A stretch of 64,000 nt of DNA from the NCBI RefSeq assembly GCF_025909975.1, contig NZ_JAPCIO010000003.1:124001-188000 (forward strand), given 5' to 3'. Of the stretch, positions 7,612-16,227 are shown in pieces (the first letter of the stretch is position 1; each line of letters starts with the position of its first letter). This DNA comes from Flavobacterium lacisediminis. GTDB taxonomy: Bacteria > Bacteroidota > Bacteroidia > Flavobacteriales > Flavobacteriaceae. Below the pieces are notes generated by a model, which did no database searches, was not told where the DNA came from, and was given only the letters and a program-made list of their open reading frames with translations. Both the position numbers and the translations under genes were made by a program.

Positions 7612-8859
7612 CTATTTTTTTAAAATTTCTTTATAAATGAGTTCCAATGCTTTACTAACCGCTCTATCAATAACCTTTTCACGAGGTTGACCAAAATTAA
7701 ATTCTTCTACAAAAACCCCATTTGGCGTGGCTATACCGATAAAAACCGTTCCTAATTCAGCATCCGAATTCCCTTTAGTAGGACCTGCATTTCCAGTCGT
7801 TGCTATAGCGAAATCCGTTTGCATTAATTTTTGAATTCCTAAAGCCATATCTTGAGCTACTTCTGCACTAACAACCGAATGTTCCTCAATTAGCAATGGA
7901 CTAATCTTTAAAACATCAACTTTTGTTTGTGTAGCATAACTCACAACACTTCCTTTAAAATAGTTAGAAGCTCCTGAAACAGCCGACAAAGTTGAGGCTA
8001 TTTTTCCACCCGTACAACTTTCTGCCGTTGAAATTGTTAACTTTTTTTCTGTCAACAGCCTTCCTAAAACCACTTCGATAGGTTCGTCTTCGTTATACCC
8101 TACAATTATATCATGAATTAACAAATCGAGTTTTTCCACTTGATGCTGTATTTCATTCTTCAACAATTCTTCATTCGTCCCTCTAGCTGTTAATCTCAAT
8201 CGAACTTTTCCAGGACTTGGTAAATACGCTAATTTGATGAAATCGGGTAAACTATCTTCCCATTCTTCAATTTGTTCGGCTATCATACTTTCACCACGGC
8301 CATATGTCATAATGGTTTGATGAACAATGTAAGGCCGCTTAAATTTTTGAACTAAATTTGGAATCACCTCGTTATCAACCAGATACTTCATTTCATATGG
8401 AACACCTGGCAACGAAATAAAAACAGTATTTTCTTTTTCCATCCACATTCCTGGAGCAGTTCCTGCCTGATTGAAAAGTACTTTTGCTTTCGTTGGCACT
8501 AATGCTTGTTCTCTATTAATTTGTGTAATTGGACGCTTATAGAAACCTTCAATTATAGATTTCACATGTAATAAAACTTCTTCGTTTTCAACTAAAGTAT
8601 CTTCAAAATAATCACAAAAAGTTTTCTTTGTAATATCGTCTTTTGTTGGCCCTAATCCACCAGTTACAATAACGACTTCTACTTTATTTTGAAGCGAATG
8701 AAAAGTATCTAAAATATGTTGTTTATCATCTGAAATCGACAACATTTCATGAGTTGCAATTCCAATTTTATCAAGAGCTTTGGCAATATAAGACGAATTC
8801 GTATCAACAATTTGGCCAATAAGAATTTCATCGCCAATGGTTACTATAGCAGCTTTCAT
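7612..8859 (-). CDS. cinA: Competence/damage-inducible protein A family (CinA / PncC)
   Basis: A 415-aa two-domain protein. The N-terminal molybdopterin-binding-like (COG1058) domain, about residues 1-170, shows '[14 protein letters not shown]' and '[13 protein letters not shown]'. The C-terminal CinA domain, about 255-410, shows '[21 protein letters not shown]' and '[11 protein letters not shown]'. The C-terminal domain is the NMN deamidase PncC in characterised homologues and the N-terminal domain an ADP-ribose pyrophosphatase, together recycling pyridine nucleotides. Links to competence are historical. Both domains look intact and the length is normal. It follows the Hpt gene by 42 nt on the same strand. 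Confidence 0.95.
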   Translation of the reverse strand: MKAAIVTIGDEILIGQIVDTNSSYIAKALDKIGIATHEMLSISDDKQHILDTFHSLQNKVEVVIVTGGLGPTKDDITKKTFCDYFEDTLVENEEVLLHVKSIIEGFYKRPITQINREQALVPTKAKVLFNQAGTAPGMWMEKENTVFISLPGVPYEMKYLVDNEVIPNLVQKFKRPYIVHQTIMTYGRGESMIAEQIEEWEDSLPDFIKLAYLPSPGKVRLRLTARGTNEELLKNEIQHQVEKLDLLIHDIIVGYNEDEPIEVVLGRLLTEKKLTISTAESCTGGKIASTLSAVSGASNYFKGSVVSYATQTKVDVLKISPLLIEEHSVVSAEVAQDMALGIQKLMQTDFAIATTGNAGPTKGNSDAELGTVFIGIATPNGVFVEEFNFGQPREKVIDRAVSKALELIYKEILKK

Positions 8860-8901
8860 TTTGAATATTTAATAGATTGGGGGGATTTTAAAAACAGAAT
8901 G

Positions 8902-9246
8902 TTACAATTTGAAATCTTTTTTGATTTCTTTTACTGCTAAATCTATTCTACCTTTTAAAGACTTGAACACTTCTTTAATTTCTTTTCTTTTCCCTTCAGC
9001 TTTGGCCCAAGTCATGATTTGAATATTTTCTTCATAAGCCAAGTCCATTCCTAATAAATCTAAAGTTGGCTTAATTTTATGACAAGAAGCATAGGTTCTG
9101 GTATAGTCTTTTTCTTCAATTGCTACTTTGATGGATTTTATTTCAGCCGGAACCTCTTCTAGAAATAAGGTTACGATTTGCAATGCAAATTCAATATCAT
9201 TTTCAGAAATTTCATAAACCTTCGCTAAATTATACTGTAATGCCAT
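8902..9246 (-). CDS. Histidine phosphotransfer (Hpt) domain protein
   Basis: A 114-aa single-domain, all-helical protein. The motif YASCHKIKPTLDLLGM carries the phosphoacceptor histidine (His56) in the position of the Hpt signature HxLKGxxxxxG, with a proline in place of the usual glycine or serine. Hpt proteins pass phosphate between a hybrid kinase and a response regulator. A hybrid kinase lies 25 kb away at 33927, but nothing here ties the two together. It starts 2 nt after the FAH-family gene ends, so the two are co-transcribed. Confidence 0.85.
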   Translation of the reverse strand: MALQYNLAKVYEISENDIEFALQIVTLFLEEVPAEIKSIKVAIEEKDYTRTYASCHKIKPTLDLLGMDLAYEENIQIMTWAKAEGKRKEIKEVFKSLKGRIDLAVKEIKKDFKL

Positions 9247-9248
9247 AA

Positions 9249-9860
9249 CTATCTGATTTGAATTTTAAACATCGATTTTTCTTCAATAAAACCTTCCAAA
9301 ACATCACCTTCTGTAACTTTTGCAACACCTTTTGGAGTACCTGTAAAAATGATATCTCCAATTTTCAACGTAAAATACTGTGAAACATAAGCAATTAACT
9401 CATCTATTTTCCACAACATCAAACTTGTATTACCTTCCTGAACGGTGGTTCCATTTGATTTTAACTCAAAGTTAATATTTTCTATCGAAGTATAATTTTT
9501 TTTCGATATAAAGTTCCCAATCACCGCTGAATGGTCAAATGCCTTTGCTTTTTCCCAAGGTAACCCTTTCTCTTTCAGCTTACTTTGCACATCTCGAGCG
9601 GTAAAATCAATTCCTAAACCAATTTCTTCGTAATATTTATTAGCAAATTTAGCGTCGATATGTTTCCCAACTTTACAAATCTTAACCAAAATTTCAACTT
9701 CATGATGAATATCATTACTAAAAGCTGGAATCACAAATGGATTCTTATTTGGCAAAATAGCAGAATCTGGTTTCATAAAGATAACAGGTTCTGTTGGTCT
9801 TTCATTATTCAACTCCGAAATATGGTCAGCGTAATTACGACCTATGCAGATTATTTTCAT
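9249..9860 (-). CDS. Fumarylacetoacetate hydrolase (FAH) family protein
   Basis: A 203-aa protein of the single-domain FAH family, metal-dependent hydrolases or decarboxylases of beta-diketo acids, including acylpyruvate hydrolase and oxaloacetate decarboxylase. Visible features are 'IGRNYADH' at the N terminus, metal-ligand glutamates in HHEVEI (about 53-58), 'GIDFTARD' and 'GDIIFTGTPKGV' near 170. The ATG at 9860 is chosen; an in-frame ATG 39 nt upstream adds a hydrophobic stretch and lies inside the repeat array, so it is rejected. Substrate undetermined. Confidence 0.9.
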   Translation of the reverse strand: MKIICIGRNYADHISELNNERPTEPVIFMKPDSAILPNKNPFVIPAFSNDIHHEVEILVKICKVGKHIDAKFANKYYEEIGLGIDFTARDVQSKLKEKGLPWEKAKAFDHSAVIGNFISKKNYTSIENINFELKSNGTTVQEGNTSLMLWKIDELIAYVSQYFTLKIGDIIFTGTPKGVAKVTEGDVLEGFIEEKSMFKIQIR

Positions 9861-9873
9861 AATTCTAATGATT

Positions 9874-9930
9874 AGTAAATAGTAAAAAGTAATTAGCAAC
9901 TATTCACTAATTACTTTTTACTTATCACCC
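9874..9930. repeat. Degenerate heptad repeat array, palindromic
   Basis: Three units of type AGTNNNN (from 9874) run into four of type ACTNNNN (9899-9926), almost exactly 7 nt apart. The halves are reverse complements: 9881-9896 and 9907-9922 form a perfect 16-bp stem with a 10-nt loop. The array reaches the stop codon of the exonuclease gene. Confidence 0.8.
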
Positions 9931-10700
9931 TATTTAGTATTTAACTTTCTTAATTTAATTCCTGTTAGCACTTTTTTAGTATATAACGGAAAATCAGCGT
10001 TTTGAATCCACCCGAAATAACCTGGTTCTTTATCAAAAACATCATCTACCAAAGCACCTTTGTGTTTTCCGAAAGTAAAGATTTCTTTCCCTTCATTATT
10101 CAAAGCAATGAATCCAGCAAAGTCAACTGATTTTTTACGTGTTGTAAATTCAGACAACGACTTCATATCATTTTCTAAATTGTCATAGCGATCCAATTGC
10201 GATTTTAAGATTTCGTACGTTGCCATCGTATCTGATTCAGCACTGTGCGCGTTTTCTAAAGTTTGTCCGCAATAGAATTTGTATGCTGCACTCAAAGTAC
10301 GTTCTTCCATTTTATGGAAAATCGTTTGCACATCAACAGAAACTCGGTTTTTCATATCAAAATCAACTTCAGCACGCAATAATTCTTCTGCCAAAAGCGG
10401 AATATCAAATCTATCGGAATTAAATCCAGCCAAATCAGAATCTTTAATCATGTTATGAACTTGCGTTGCTAACTCTTTAAATGTGGGTTCATTAGCTACT
10501 TTTTCATCGGTAATTCCGTGCACAGCAGTAGTTTGTGGCGGAATTGGAATCGTAGGATTTACCAACCAAGTTTTACTTTCTTTATTTCCGTTGGGATATA
10601 CTTTAAATATTGAGATTTCTACAATTCGGTCTCTTGCTACATCAATTCCTGTAGTTTCAAGGTCAAAAAAGCAGATTGGGCGTGTTAATTTTAATTCCAT
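9930..10700 (-). CDS. DnaQ-like 3'-5' exonuclease
   Basis: A 256-aa protein whose first 180 residues form a DEDDh exonuclease domain: ExoI motif FDLETTG (12-18, Asp13 and Glu15), 'HGITDEKV' near 60, 'LAGFNSDRFDIPLL' near 89-102 (ExoII) and HSAESDT near 152-158 (ExoIII, His and Asp). The remaining 75 residues, with FTFGKHKG and YFGWI motifs, match the short C-terminal domain often attached to such exonucleases in Bacteroidota. It may act as a stand-alone proofreading or repair nuclease or an RNase T-like enzyme. It is not polymerase III epsilon by context. A -7-like box TATCTTTG (minus strand, 10725-10718) precedes it, next to the E2 gene's terminator. Confidence 0.92.
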   Translation of the reverse strand: MELKLTRPICFFDLETTGIDVARDRIVEISIFKVYPNGNKESKTWLVNPTIPIPPQTTAVHGITDEKVANEPTFKELATQVHNMIKDSDLAGFNSDRFDIPLLAEELLRAEVDFDMKNRVSVDVQTIFHKMEERTLSAAYKFYCGQTLENAHSAESDTMATYEILKSQLDRYDNLENDMKSLSEFTTRKKSVDFAGFIALNNEGKEIFTFGKHKGALVDDVFDKEPGYFGWIQNADFPLYTKKVLTGIKLRKLNTK

Positions 10701-10727
10701 AGCGATTTTATATAAGACAAAGATAGA

Positions 10728-10760
10728 AAAACCCGACAGCTTTTAAAAACTATCGGGTTT
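10728..10760 (-). terminator. Terminator of the E2 dehydrogenase gene
   Basis: On the minus strand an 11-bp stem with one G-T pair (10760-10750 with 10740-10730) and a 9-10 nt loop is followed by T-rich sequence. It lies 22 nt after the E2 stop and directly in front of the exonuclease -7-like box. Confidence 0.85.
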
Positions 10761-10781
10761 ACTTATAAATTTATTTTCAGT

Positions 10782-12080
10782 TTAGAAATCTCTGTTTACA
10801 TCAAAAGCTTCTAAGTAATCCGCAACGCGTTTCACGAAACTTCCTCCTAACGCTCCATCAACTACTCTGTGATCATAAGAGTGTGATAAGAACATTTTTT
10901 GGCGGATTCCAATGAAATCACCTTCTGGAGTTTCAATAACTGCTGGTACTTTTCTAATAGCACCTAAAGCTAAAATACCTACTTGTGGTTGGTTGATAAT
11001 TGGCGTTCCGAAAACAGAACCAAAAGTTCCTACATTCGTAACCGTGTAAGTTCCACCTTGTGTATCGTCTGGTTTTAATTTTCCAGCTTTTGCACGGTTT
11101 CCTAAATCGTTAACCGCTTTCGCCATTCCAACTAAGTTCAATTGGTCAGCATTCTTAATCACAGGAACAATTAAGTTTCCGTTTGGTAAAGCTGCTGCCA
11201 TTCCTAAGTTGATATTTTTACGTTTGATGATAAAATCACCATCAACTGAAATGTTCATTCCTGGAAAATCTTTCAATGCTTTTGCAACTGCTTCCATGAA
11301 AATTGGCGTGAAAGTTAACTTCTCACCTTCTCTCTTTTCGAAAGCATTTTTAACTTTATCTCTCCATTTTACGATGTTGGTAACATCTACTTCAATGAAT
11401 GATTGAACGTGAGCCGAAGTTTGTACCGAAGCTACCATGTAACCCGAAATCAACTTACGCATTCTGTCCATCTCTACAATCTCGTCACCACCATTTACAG
11501 AAACCGGAACGGCTTGTGCTACTGGAGCTGGAGTTGCTTTTGGAGCCACCGCTGGAGTTGCAACAACTGCAGGCTGACTTCCTCTATTTTTGATATAATT
11601 TAATAAATCTTCTTTGTTTACACGGCCATCTTTACCAGAACCAGCAATTGCTTCTAATTCAGCTAATGAAATTCCTTCTTCTTTAGCAATGTTTTTAACT
11701 AAAGGCGAAAAGAACTTATCAGATGCTGAAAAATCAGCTGGAGCAACAGTTTCTTTTGCTACTTCTACTGCTTTTGCTACTTCTGCAACTGCAACTGGAG
11801 CGTCTGCTTTAACTTCTGGAGTTGCTGCAACGGCACCACCTTCCGTTTCGATAATAGCGATTGTTTGTCCCACTTGAACTACATCATCGGTATTAAATAA
11901 AATTTCAACAAGTGTTCCTGCAACTTCTGAAGGCACCTCACTGTCTACTTTATCAGTAGCAATTTCAAGTACTGCTTCGTCCATTTCAATTTTATCACCA
12001 ACTTTTTTTAACCAGTTAGTAACTGTTGCCTCTGCAACACTTTCACCCATTTTAGGTAATTTCAATTCAAACTTTGCCAT
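10782..12080 (-). CDS. 2-oxoacid dehydrogenase E2 (dihydrolipoamide acyltransferase)
   Basis: A 432-aa three-domain E2 core protein. The lipoyl domain spans residues 1-76 with the lipoylated lysine in ATDKVDSE (Lys44). An alanine/proline-rich linker follows, then the peripheral subunit-binding domain at about 123-162 (FFSPLVKNIAKEEGIS) and the catalytic domain from about 200 with active-site DHRVVDG (His404, Asp408). It carries acyl groups from E1 to CoA. The acyl group cannot be settled from the sequence. The single ATDKVDSE lipoyl domain is of the branched-chain/2-oxoglutarate class, and branched-chain keto acid dehydrogenase is my preferred reading. No E1 or E3 gene is adjacent. A -7-like box TATTTTTG (minus, 12125-12118) lies upstream. 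Confidence 0.93.
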   Translation of the reverse strand: MAKFELKLPKMGESVAEATVTNWLKKVGDKIEMDEAVLEIATDKVDSEVPSEVAGTLVEILFNTDDVVQVGQTIAIIETEGGAVAATPEVKADAPVAVAEVAKAVEVAKETVAPADFSASDKFFSPLVKNIAKEEGISLAELEAIAGSGKDGRVNKEDLLNYIKNRGSQPAVVATPAVAPKATPAPVAQAVPVSVNGGDEIVEMDRMRKLISGYMVASVQTSAHVQSFIEVDVTNIVKWRDKVKNAFEKREGEKLTFTPIFMEAVAKALKDFPGMNISVDGDFIIKRKNINLGMAAALPNGNLIVPVIKNADQLNLVGMAKAVNDLGNRAKAGKLKPDDTQGGTYTVTNVGTFGSVFGTPIINQPQVGILALGAIRKVPAVIETPEGDFIGIRQKMFLSHSYDHRVVDGALGGSFVKRVADYLEAFDVNRDF

Positions 12081-12117
12081 ATCTTTAAACTAAAGTTGTG
12101 TTTTTGTATTTGGTTTG

Positions 12118-12125
12118 CAAAAATA
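12118..12125 (-). promoter_or_regulatory. -7-like promoter element of the E2 gene
   Basis: TATTTTTG on the minus strand fits TAnnTTTG. The nearest TTG is 24 nt upstream, longer than usual, so only the -7 box is supported. Confidence 0.4.
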
Positions 12126-12164
12126 CTAATTTTTCATTCGTTTTTTAAACAATTCAATAATTTT

Positions 12165-13283
12165 TTACAACAAAATTATTTGCCCTCTATCGTTCGAATT
12201 ATTGCTTCCTATTAGATAATTAGAACCAGAAATATAATTCTTAAAACTCAGGTTTTTACCCTTATTTAACTGCATAAAAGTAATAATTTCAGCAAAACTA
12301 AAAGTAGTCGTATCAAATATTATTTCAATGTTTTTATGCGATTTGTTCTCAAATTGATTAAAATCAGACAAATAAGTTGCTTTTTTTGATAGGTTCAACT
12401 CTAAATTCTCTCTTGAAAAAACGACATATTCATCAATAATCCGATGTTCATTCTTTTGTTGATTCTTCTTCAAAAGACTAAAAACAAAACTTCCTACTTG
12501 CATCATCACATCAAAAAACCATGATTTCTTAAAGTGCTTTTTATAGAAAAATTGCATCGCTTCACGGAAACGCTTCATATAGGTTCCATCTCGTACTGTA
12601 CTTTCACCTTTGTAATGAATCACCGAAGTTTCATAAAAGTAATAATTCGATTTACCTGTTTTCAACACCAAATAACTCAAATCGATATCATCCGAATACA
12701 TAAAACAATTTTCATCAAATCCGCCAACTTTTAGATATAATTCACGTTTCATTACCATAAAAGCACCAACTAAAATATCGACTTTCCCTGATTCGTTTTC
12801 AGATAAATGTTGCGCATAATATTTTCCGAAATAATTCGAAATTTTATATAATCCAAAAATCTTGGTAAAAGCTACCCAAGGTGTCGGAACTCCTCGTTTA
12901 CTTTCGGGTAGAAAATTTCCAGCACCGTCAATTAATATACAACCGATAATTCCAGTGTTCAGTTGCCAGTTTTTAGTGTTCAGTATTTTAGAAAAAGTAT
13001 CTTCTGCAACAACCGTATCAGGATTCAAAATACAAATATATTCCCCTTTGGCTTGAGCAACTCCGATGTTATTTCCTTTTGGAAAACCTAAGTTGTCTTT
13101 ATTTTCAATGAGTTTAATGTGTGGGAATTTAGTTTTCATCATCTCACAACTATCATCAGACGAAGCGTTATCAATGACAATGATTTCGCCATCAATTCCA
13201 TCCAACGCTTTTTGAACACTAAGAACACACTGCTCTAAAAAATAGCGCACATTATAGTTGAGAATGATTACGGATAGTTGCAT
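12165..13283 (-). CDS. Glycosyltransferase family 2 protein, rhamnosyltransferase-like
   Basis: A 372-aa cytoplasmic inverting glycosyltransferase with GT-A fold. It starts MQLSVIILNYNVRYFLEQC and contains IIVIDNASSDDS, NLGFPKGNNIG and the metal-binding NPDTVV motif near 92-97, then 'GAFMVMKRELYLKVGGFDE' and 'DIDLSYLVLKTG' typical of family 2 sugar transferases. The sugar and acceptor are unknown. The ATG at 13283 is preferred over one 18 nt upstream because the latter lies in an AT-rich heptad array. The coding region itself contains a heptad array at 12954-12988 that encodes the repeated 'LNT' stretches in LNTKNWQLNTG. It is divergent from the ABC-F gene and has no sugar operon around it. 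Confidence 0.92.
   Translation of the reverse strand: MQLSVIILNYNVRYFLEQCVLSVQKALDGIDGEIIVIDNASSDDSCEMMKTKFPHIKLIENKDNLGFPKGNNIGVAQAKGEYICILNPDTVVAEDTFSKILNTKNWQLNTGIIGCILIDGAGNFLPESKRGVPTPWVAFTKIFGLYKISNYFGKYYAQHLSENESGKVDILVGAFMVMKRELYLKVGGFDENCFMYSDDIDLSYLVLKTGKSNYYFYETSVIHYKGESTVRDGTYMKRFREAMQFFYKKHFKKSWFFDVMMQVGSFVFSLLKKNQQKNEHRIIDEYVVFSRENLELNLSKKATYLSDFNQFENKSHKNIEIIFDTTTFSFAEIITFMQLNKGKNLSFKNYISGSNYLIGSNNSNDRGQIILL
12954..12988. repeat. Heptad repeat array inside the glycosyltransferase gene
   Basis: Five consecutive 7-nt units begin with AGT (first and fourth are AGTGTTC). Seven is not a multiple of three, so each copy is read in a different frame. The word AGTGTTC recurs at 18682 and 18696. 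Confidence 0.75.
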
Positions 13284-13292
13284 ATAGTTTTG

Positions 13293-13334
13293 AAAATTCA
13301 AATATCAATAAAGAAATTCCAAATTCCAACAAAC
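13293..13334. repeat. Heptad repeat array between divergent genes
   Basis: Six consecutive 7-nt units of the type AAnnnnC/G (two are identical AAATTCC) lie in the short gap between the glycosyltransferase and ABC-F genes, just before the ABC-F -7-like box TATTTTTG (13342-13349). Confidence 0.65.
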
Positions 13335-13366
13335 AAAACCTTATTTTTGCACTTCTAAATTATATT

Positions 13367-15229
13367 ATGAATTACCTATCAGTCGAAAATATCTCCAAAT
13401 CTTATGGCGAACGTGTGTTATTTGACAACGTTTCGTTTGGAATTAATAAAGATCAAAAAATAGCTTTTATTGCTAAAAACGGTTCGGGAAAAACCACCAT
13501 TATGAACATGATTAATGGTTTAGATGAACCTGATACAGGTCAAGTAGTGATTCGAAAAGAAATCAACATGGCGTTTTTGTCGCAAAACAATAATTTGCAA
13601 GACGAATTAACCATTGAAGAAAATATTTTTGCTTCGGATAATGAAATTCTGAAAGTAATTGAACGTTACGAAAAAGCTTTAGAAAATCCGAATGACGAAG
13701 AAGCGTATCAAAGAGCTTTTGACGATATGGACCGCCACAATGCTTGGGATTTTGAAACGCAATTCAAGCAAATTCTATACAAGCTAAAGTTGGAAGACTT
13801 GAAAATGAAAGTCAAAAACATGTCGGGTGGACAAAAAAAGAGACTTTCGTTAGCGATTATTTTGATTAGCAAACCTGATTTATTGATTTTAGACGAGCCA
13901 ACGAATCACTTGGATTTAGAGATGATTGAATGGTTAGAAGACTATTTTGCTAAAGAAAATATCACATTGTTTATGGTAACGCACGACCGTTTCTTTTTGG
14001 AACGTGTTTGTAACGAAATTATCGAATTAGACAACGGAAAAATATACCAATACAAGGGCAATTATTCGTACTATTTAGAGAAAAAAGAAGAACGTTTGGC
14101 TTCTGAAAATGCGAGTATCGATAAAGCACAAAACTTATTCGTAAAAGAATTAGCTTGGATGCGCCGTCAACCAAAAGCTAGAACTACCAAATCGAAATCT
14201 CGTCAAGATGATTTTTACGTGATTAAAGAGAAAGCGGAAAGTCGTAGAAAAGAAAATGTAGTAGAGCTCGAAATCAACATGGAGCGTATGGGAAGCAAGA
14301 TTATTGAAATGGTAAAATTGAACAAAGACTTTCCTGACAGAACCATTTTAAAAGATTTCAGCTATTCATTTCAACGTGGCGAACGTATTGGAATTATTGG
14401 CAAAAATGGAACAGGAAAATCGACTTTTTTAAATATTTTAACGCAAACTATTCAACCTGATTCAGGTAAAGTAATTATTGGTGATACGATTAAAATTGGC
14501 TATTACACGCAAAGCGGAATCAATCCGAAACCGGGACAAAAAGTAATTGATATCATTAAAGAATATGGCGAATATATTCCGTTGACGAAAGGAAAAATTA
14601 TTTCAGCTTCGCAATTATTGGAACGCTTCTTATTTGATGCCAAAAAACAATATGATTTCGTAGAAAAATTAAGTGGTGGCGAATTAAAACGTTTGTATTT
14701 ATGTACGGTTTTAATACAAAATCCGAATTTCTTAATTTTGGATGAGCCAACGAATGATTTAGATATTGTAACGCTGAACGTTTTAGAAAGTTTCCTTTTA
14801 GATTATCCTGGTTGTTTGTTAGTGGTGAGTCACGATAGATACTTTATGGATAAAATTGTCGATCACTTATTTGTTTTTAGAGGCGAAGGCGAGATTGAAG
14901 ATTTCCCAGGAAACTATTCAGATTTCAGAGCTTATGAAGATTCGGCTGAACCAAAAGTTTTGAATTCGGTAAGCACTGAAAAAACAAATTGGAAAGAAAA
15001 ACAAACGGCTTCAACCGGATTGAGCTTTAATGAACAGAAGGAATTCAATAAAATTGAAAAAGAAATCAAAGATTTAGAATACAATAAAAAACAAATCGAA
15101 CAAGAATTCGCCGACGGAAAAGTTTCGGATGATAAGATTGAAGCAAAAGCCAACGAATTGCAAAAAATCATTCAGTCTTTAGAAGAAAAGGAAGAACGTT
15201 GGTTTGAATTGAGTTCTAAAATGGAATAA
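13367..15229 (+). CDS. ABC-F ATPase, Uup-like
   Basis: A 620-aa soluble protein with two ABC ATPase domains and no membrane segment. Domain 1 has Walker A AKNGSGKTT and signature MSGGQKKR, with LILDEPTNHLDL. Domain 2 has GKNGTGKST, LSGGELKR and LILDEPTNDLDI. A C-terminal coiled coil (about 545-620, rich in Glu/Lys/Gln) matches the Uup subtype, which binds branched DNA and ribosomes in E. coli. ABC-F proteins act on the ribosome rather than in transport. The first Walker A has Ala where Gly is commoner. The -7-like box 18 nt upstream supports the ATG at 13367. It is followed by a 13-nt tandem repeat and a methyltransferase gene. Confidence 0.93.
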   Translation: MNYLSVENISKSYGERVLFDNVSFGINKDQKIAFIAKNGSGKTTIMNMINGLDEPDTGQVVIRKEINMAFLSQNNNLQDELTIEENIFASDNEILKVIERYEKALENPNDEEAYQRAFDDMDRHNAWDFETQFKQILYKLKLEDLKMKVKNMSGGQKKRLSLAIILISKPDLLILDEPTNHLDLEMIEWLEDYFAKENITLFMVTHDRFFLERVCNEIIELDNGKIYQYKGNYSYYLEKKEERLASENASIDKAQNLFVKELAWMRRQPKARTTKSKSRQDDFYVIKEKAESRRKENVVELEINMERMGSKIIEMVKLNKDFPDRTILKDFSYSFQRGERIGIIGKNGTGKSTFLNILTQTIQPDSGKVIIGDTIKIGYYTQSGINPKPGQKVIDIIKEYGEYIPLTKGKIISASQLLERFLFDAKKQYDFVEKLSGGELKRLYLCTVLIQNPNFLILDEPTNDLDIVTLNVLESFLLDYPGCLLVVSHDRYFMDKIVDHLFVFRGEGEIEDFPGNYSDFRAYEDSAEPKVLNSVSTEKTNWKEKQTASTGLSFNEQKEFNKIEKEIKDLEYNKKQIEQEFADGKVSDDKIEAKANELQKIIQSLEEKEERWFELSSKME

Positions 15230-15239
15230 AAACTAGTTT

Positions 15240-15316
15240 GCAGTCTCAGTCTCAGTATACAGGAAAAACTGTGACTGAAAACTGTGACTGAAAACTGTGA
15301 CTGAAAACTGTGACTG
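15240..15316. repeat. 13-nt tandem repeat (6+7 unit) preceding the methyltransferase gene
   Basis: The 13-mer ACTGTGACTGAAA occurs three times (15268, 15281, 15294), with a partial fourth copy at 15307-15316. Before it stand two AGTCTC units and AGTATAC. Each 13-mer is itself a six plus a seven, both starting with ACT, as in the heptad arrays. The GTG start of the next gene lies in the partial copy. Confidence 0.85.
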
Positions 15317-16134
15317 TAATTAAATCCTACATAAAATTCCTTTTCCACTCCAAAAATGAACATGGAGTGCACTCGCCATTTGTATTTGATTTGGTTACGA
15401 AATGTTTTTATGATGCAACTAAATATCCAGAATACCAAGTATTAGAATCCTATCGAAAATCGCTTTTAGAAAATAAAAACACGATTGATGTAACCGATTT
15501 TGGTGCAGGTTCGCGAGTTTTTAAATCGAATGTTAGAGAAATTTCAAAAATTGCACAAACCGCTGGAATTACTCCAAAAAATGCCGAATTACTTTTTAGA
15601 ATTGTTCGTTATTTTCAACCAAAAAGCATTTTAGAAATTGGTACTTCATTAGGATTAGCTACTTCGGCTCTTTCGTCAGGAAATTCAAATGCAAAAATTA
15701 TCACTTTAGAAGGTTGCGCAAATACACAAAAGCAAGCGCAAGTTCAATTGCAAGGACAAAATTCAAATTTTCAAAATATAGAATTCATTAATACAGAATT
15801 TTCAAGCTATTTTAAAAACCTTCACCTTTCACCTATCACCCATCACCTAATCTATTTCGATGGCAATCATTCCAAAAAAGCCACTTTAGAGTATTTTGAA
15901 GCCTTACTTCCAACGATTTCTAATGATTCCATTTGGATTTTTGATGATATTCATTGGTCAGCTGACATGGAAGAAGCTTGGGAAATTATAAAAAAGCATC
16001 CTAAAGTTTCGGTGACGATTGATACTTTTCAATGGGGAATCGTATTTTTTAGAGCCGAGCAAGAAAAAGAACATTTCATCATCAATCCGAATAAAACGAT
16101 TAGTTCACATCTGTTTGAAAGAATTCGCTTTTAG
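15310..16134 (+). CDS. Class I SAM-dependent methyltransferase, O-methyltransferase type
   Basis: A 274-aa protein with a Rossmann methyltransferase core from about residue 85. Motif I is ILEIGTSLGLATSAL (about 111-125), an acidic residue ends the next strand (LEGC), and 'LIYFDGNHSKKATLEYFEAL' and 'SIWIFDDIHWS' resemble catechol/caffeoyl-CoA-type O-methyltransferases. Substrate unknown. The N-terminal 'HGVHSPFVF' block is characteristic of a Flavobacteriia family. The only upstream start is GTG 15310 inside a 13-nt repeat array, and an in-frame TGA stands at 15298. Two repeat-derived stretches lie in the gene: QKQAQVQLQGQ from CAANNN hexads at 15728-15763, and HLSPITHH from ACC heptads at 15824-15851. 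Confidence 0.85.
   Translation: MTVIKSYIKFLFHSKNEHGVHSPFVFDLVTKCFYDATKYPEYQVLESYRKSLLENKNTIDVTDFGAGSRVFKSNVREISKIAQTAGITPKNAELLFRIVRYFQPKSILEIGTSLGLATSALSSGNSNAKIITLEGCANTQKQAQVQLQGQNSNFQNIEFINTEFSSYFKNLHLSPITHHLIYFDGNHSKKATLEYFEALLPTISNDSIWIFDDIHWSADMEEAWEIIKKHPKVSVTIDTFQWGIVFFRAEQEKEHFIINPNKTISSHLFERIRF
15728..15763. repeat. In-frame CAANNN hexad repeats in the methyltransferase gene
   Basis: Consecutive hexads begin with CAA and encode alternating glutamines (QKQAQVQLQGQ). A closely similar array closes the MATE gene at 18390-18433. Confidence 0.6.
15824..15851. repeat. Heptad repeat array inside the methyltransferase gene
   Basis: Units ACCTTTC, ACCTATC and ACCCATC, then ACCTAAT, are spaced exactly 7 nt apart in a coding region. 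The reading frame stays open and gives HLSPITHHL. Confidence 0.7.
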
Positions 16135-16199
16135 TTGTAACAAAATCGTTTATTTTTCTACTTATAATAGAATCGGAACTTAAAACTTCTGAAATCATT

Positions 16200-16227
16200 A
16201 TTCGTTAATCAACATTCGACATTGAAA
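16200..16227. repeat. Heptad repeat array immediately before an ABC ATPase start codon
   Basis: Four 7-nt units (ATTCGTT, AATCAAC, ATTCGAC, ATTGAAA) end exactly at the ATG at 16228. They occupy the place where a ribosome-binding site would lie. Confidence 0.6.

Noticed and set aside
11399..11877. Long plus-strand frames opposite the E2 gene
   Set aside because: They are antisense to the Ala/Pro-rich linker of the E2 protein; their composition is the complement of that linker.
15240..15316. Possible CRISPR-like array
   Set aside because: The 13-nt units are directly tandem with no spacers, and no cas genes are near.
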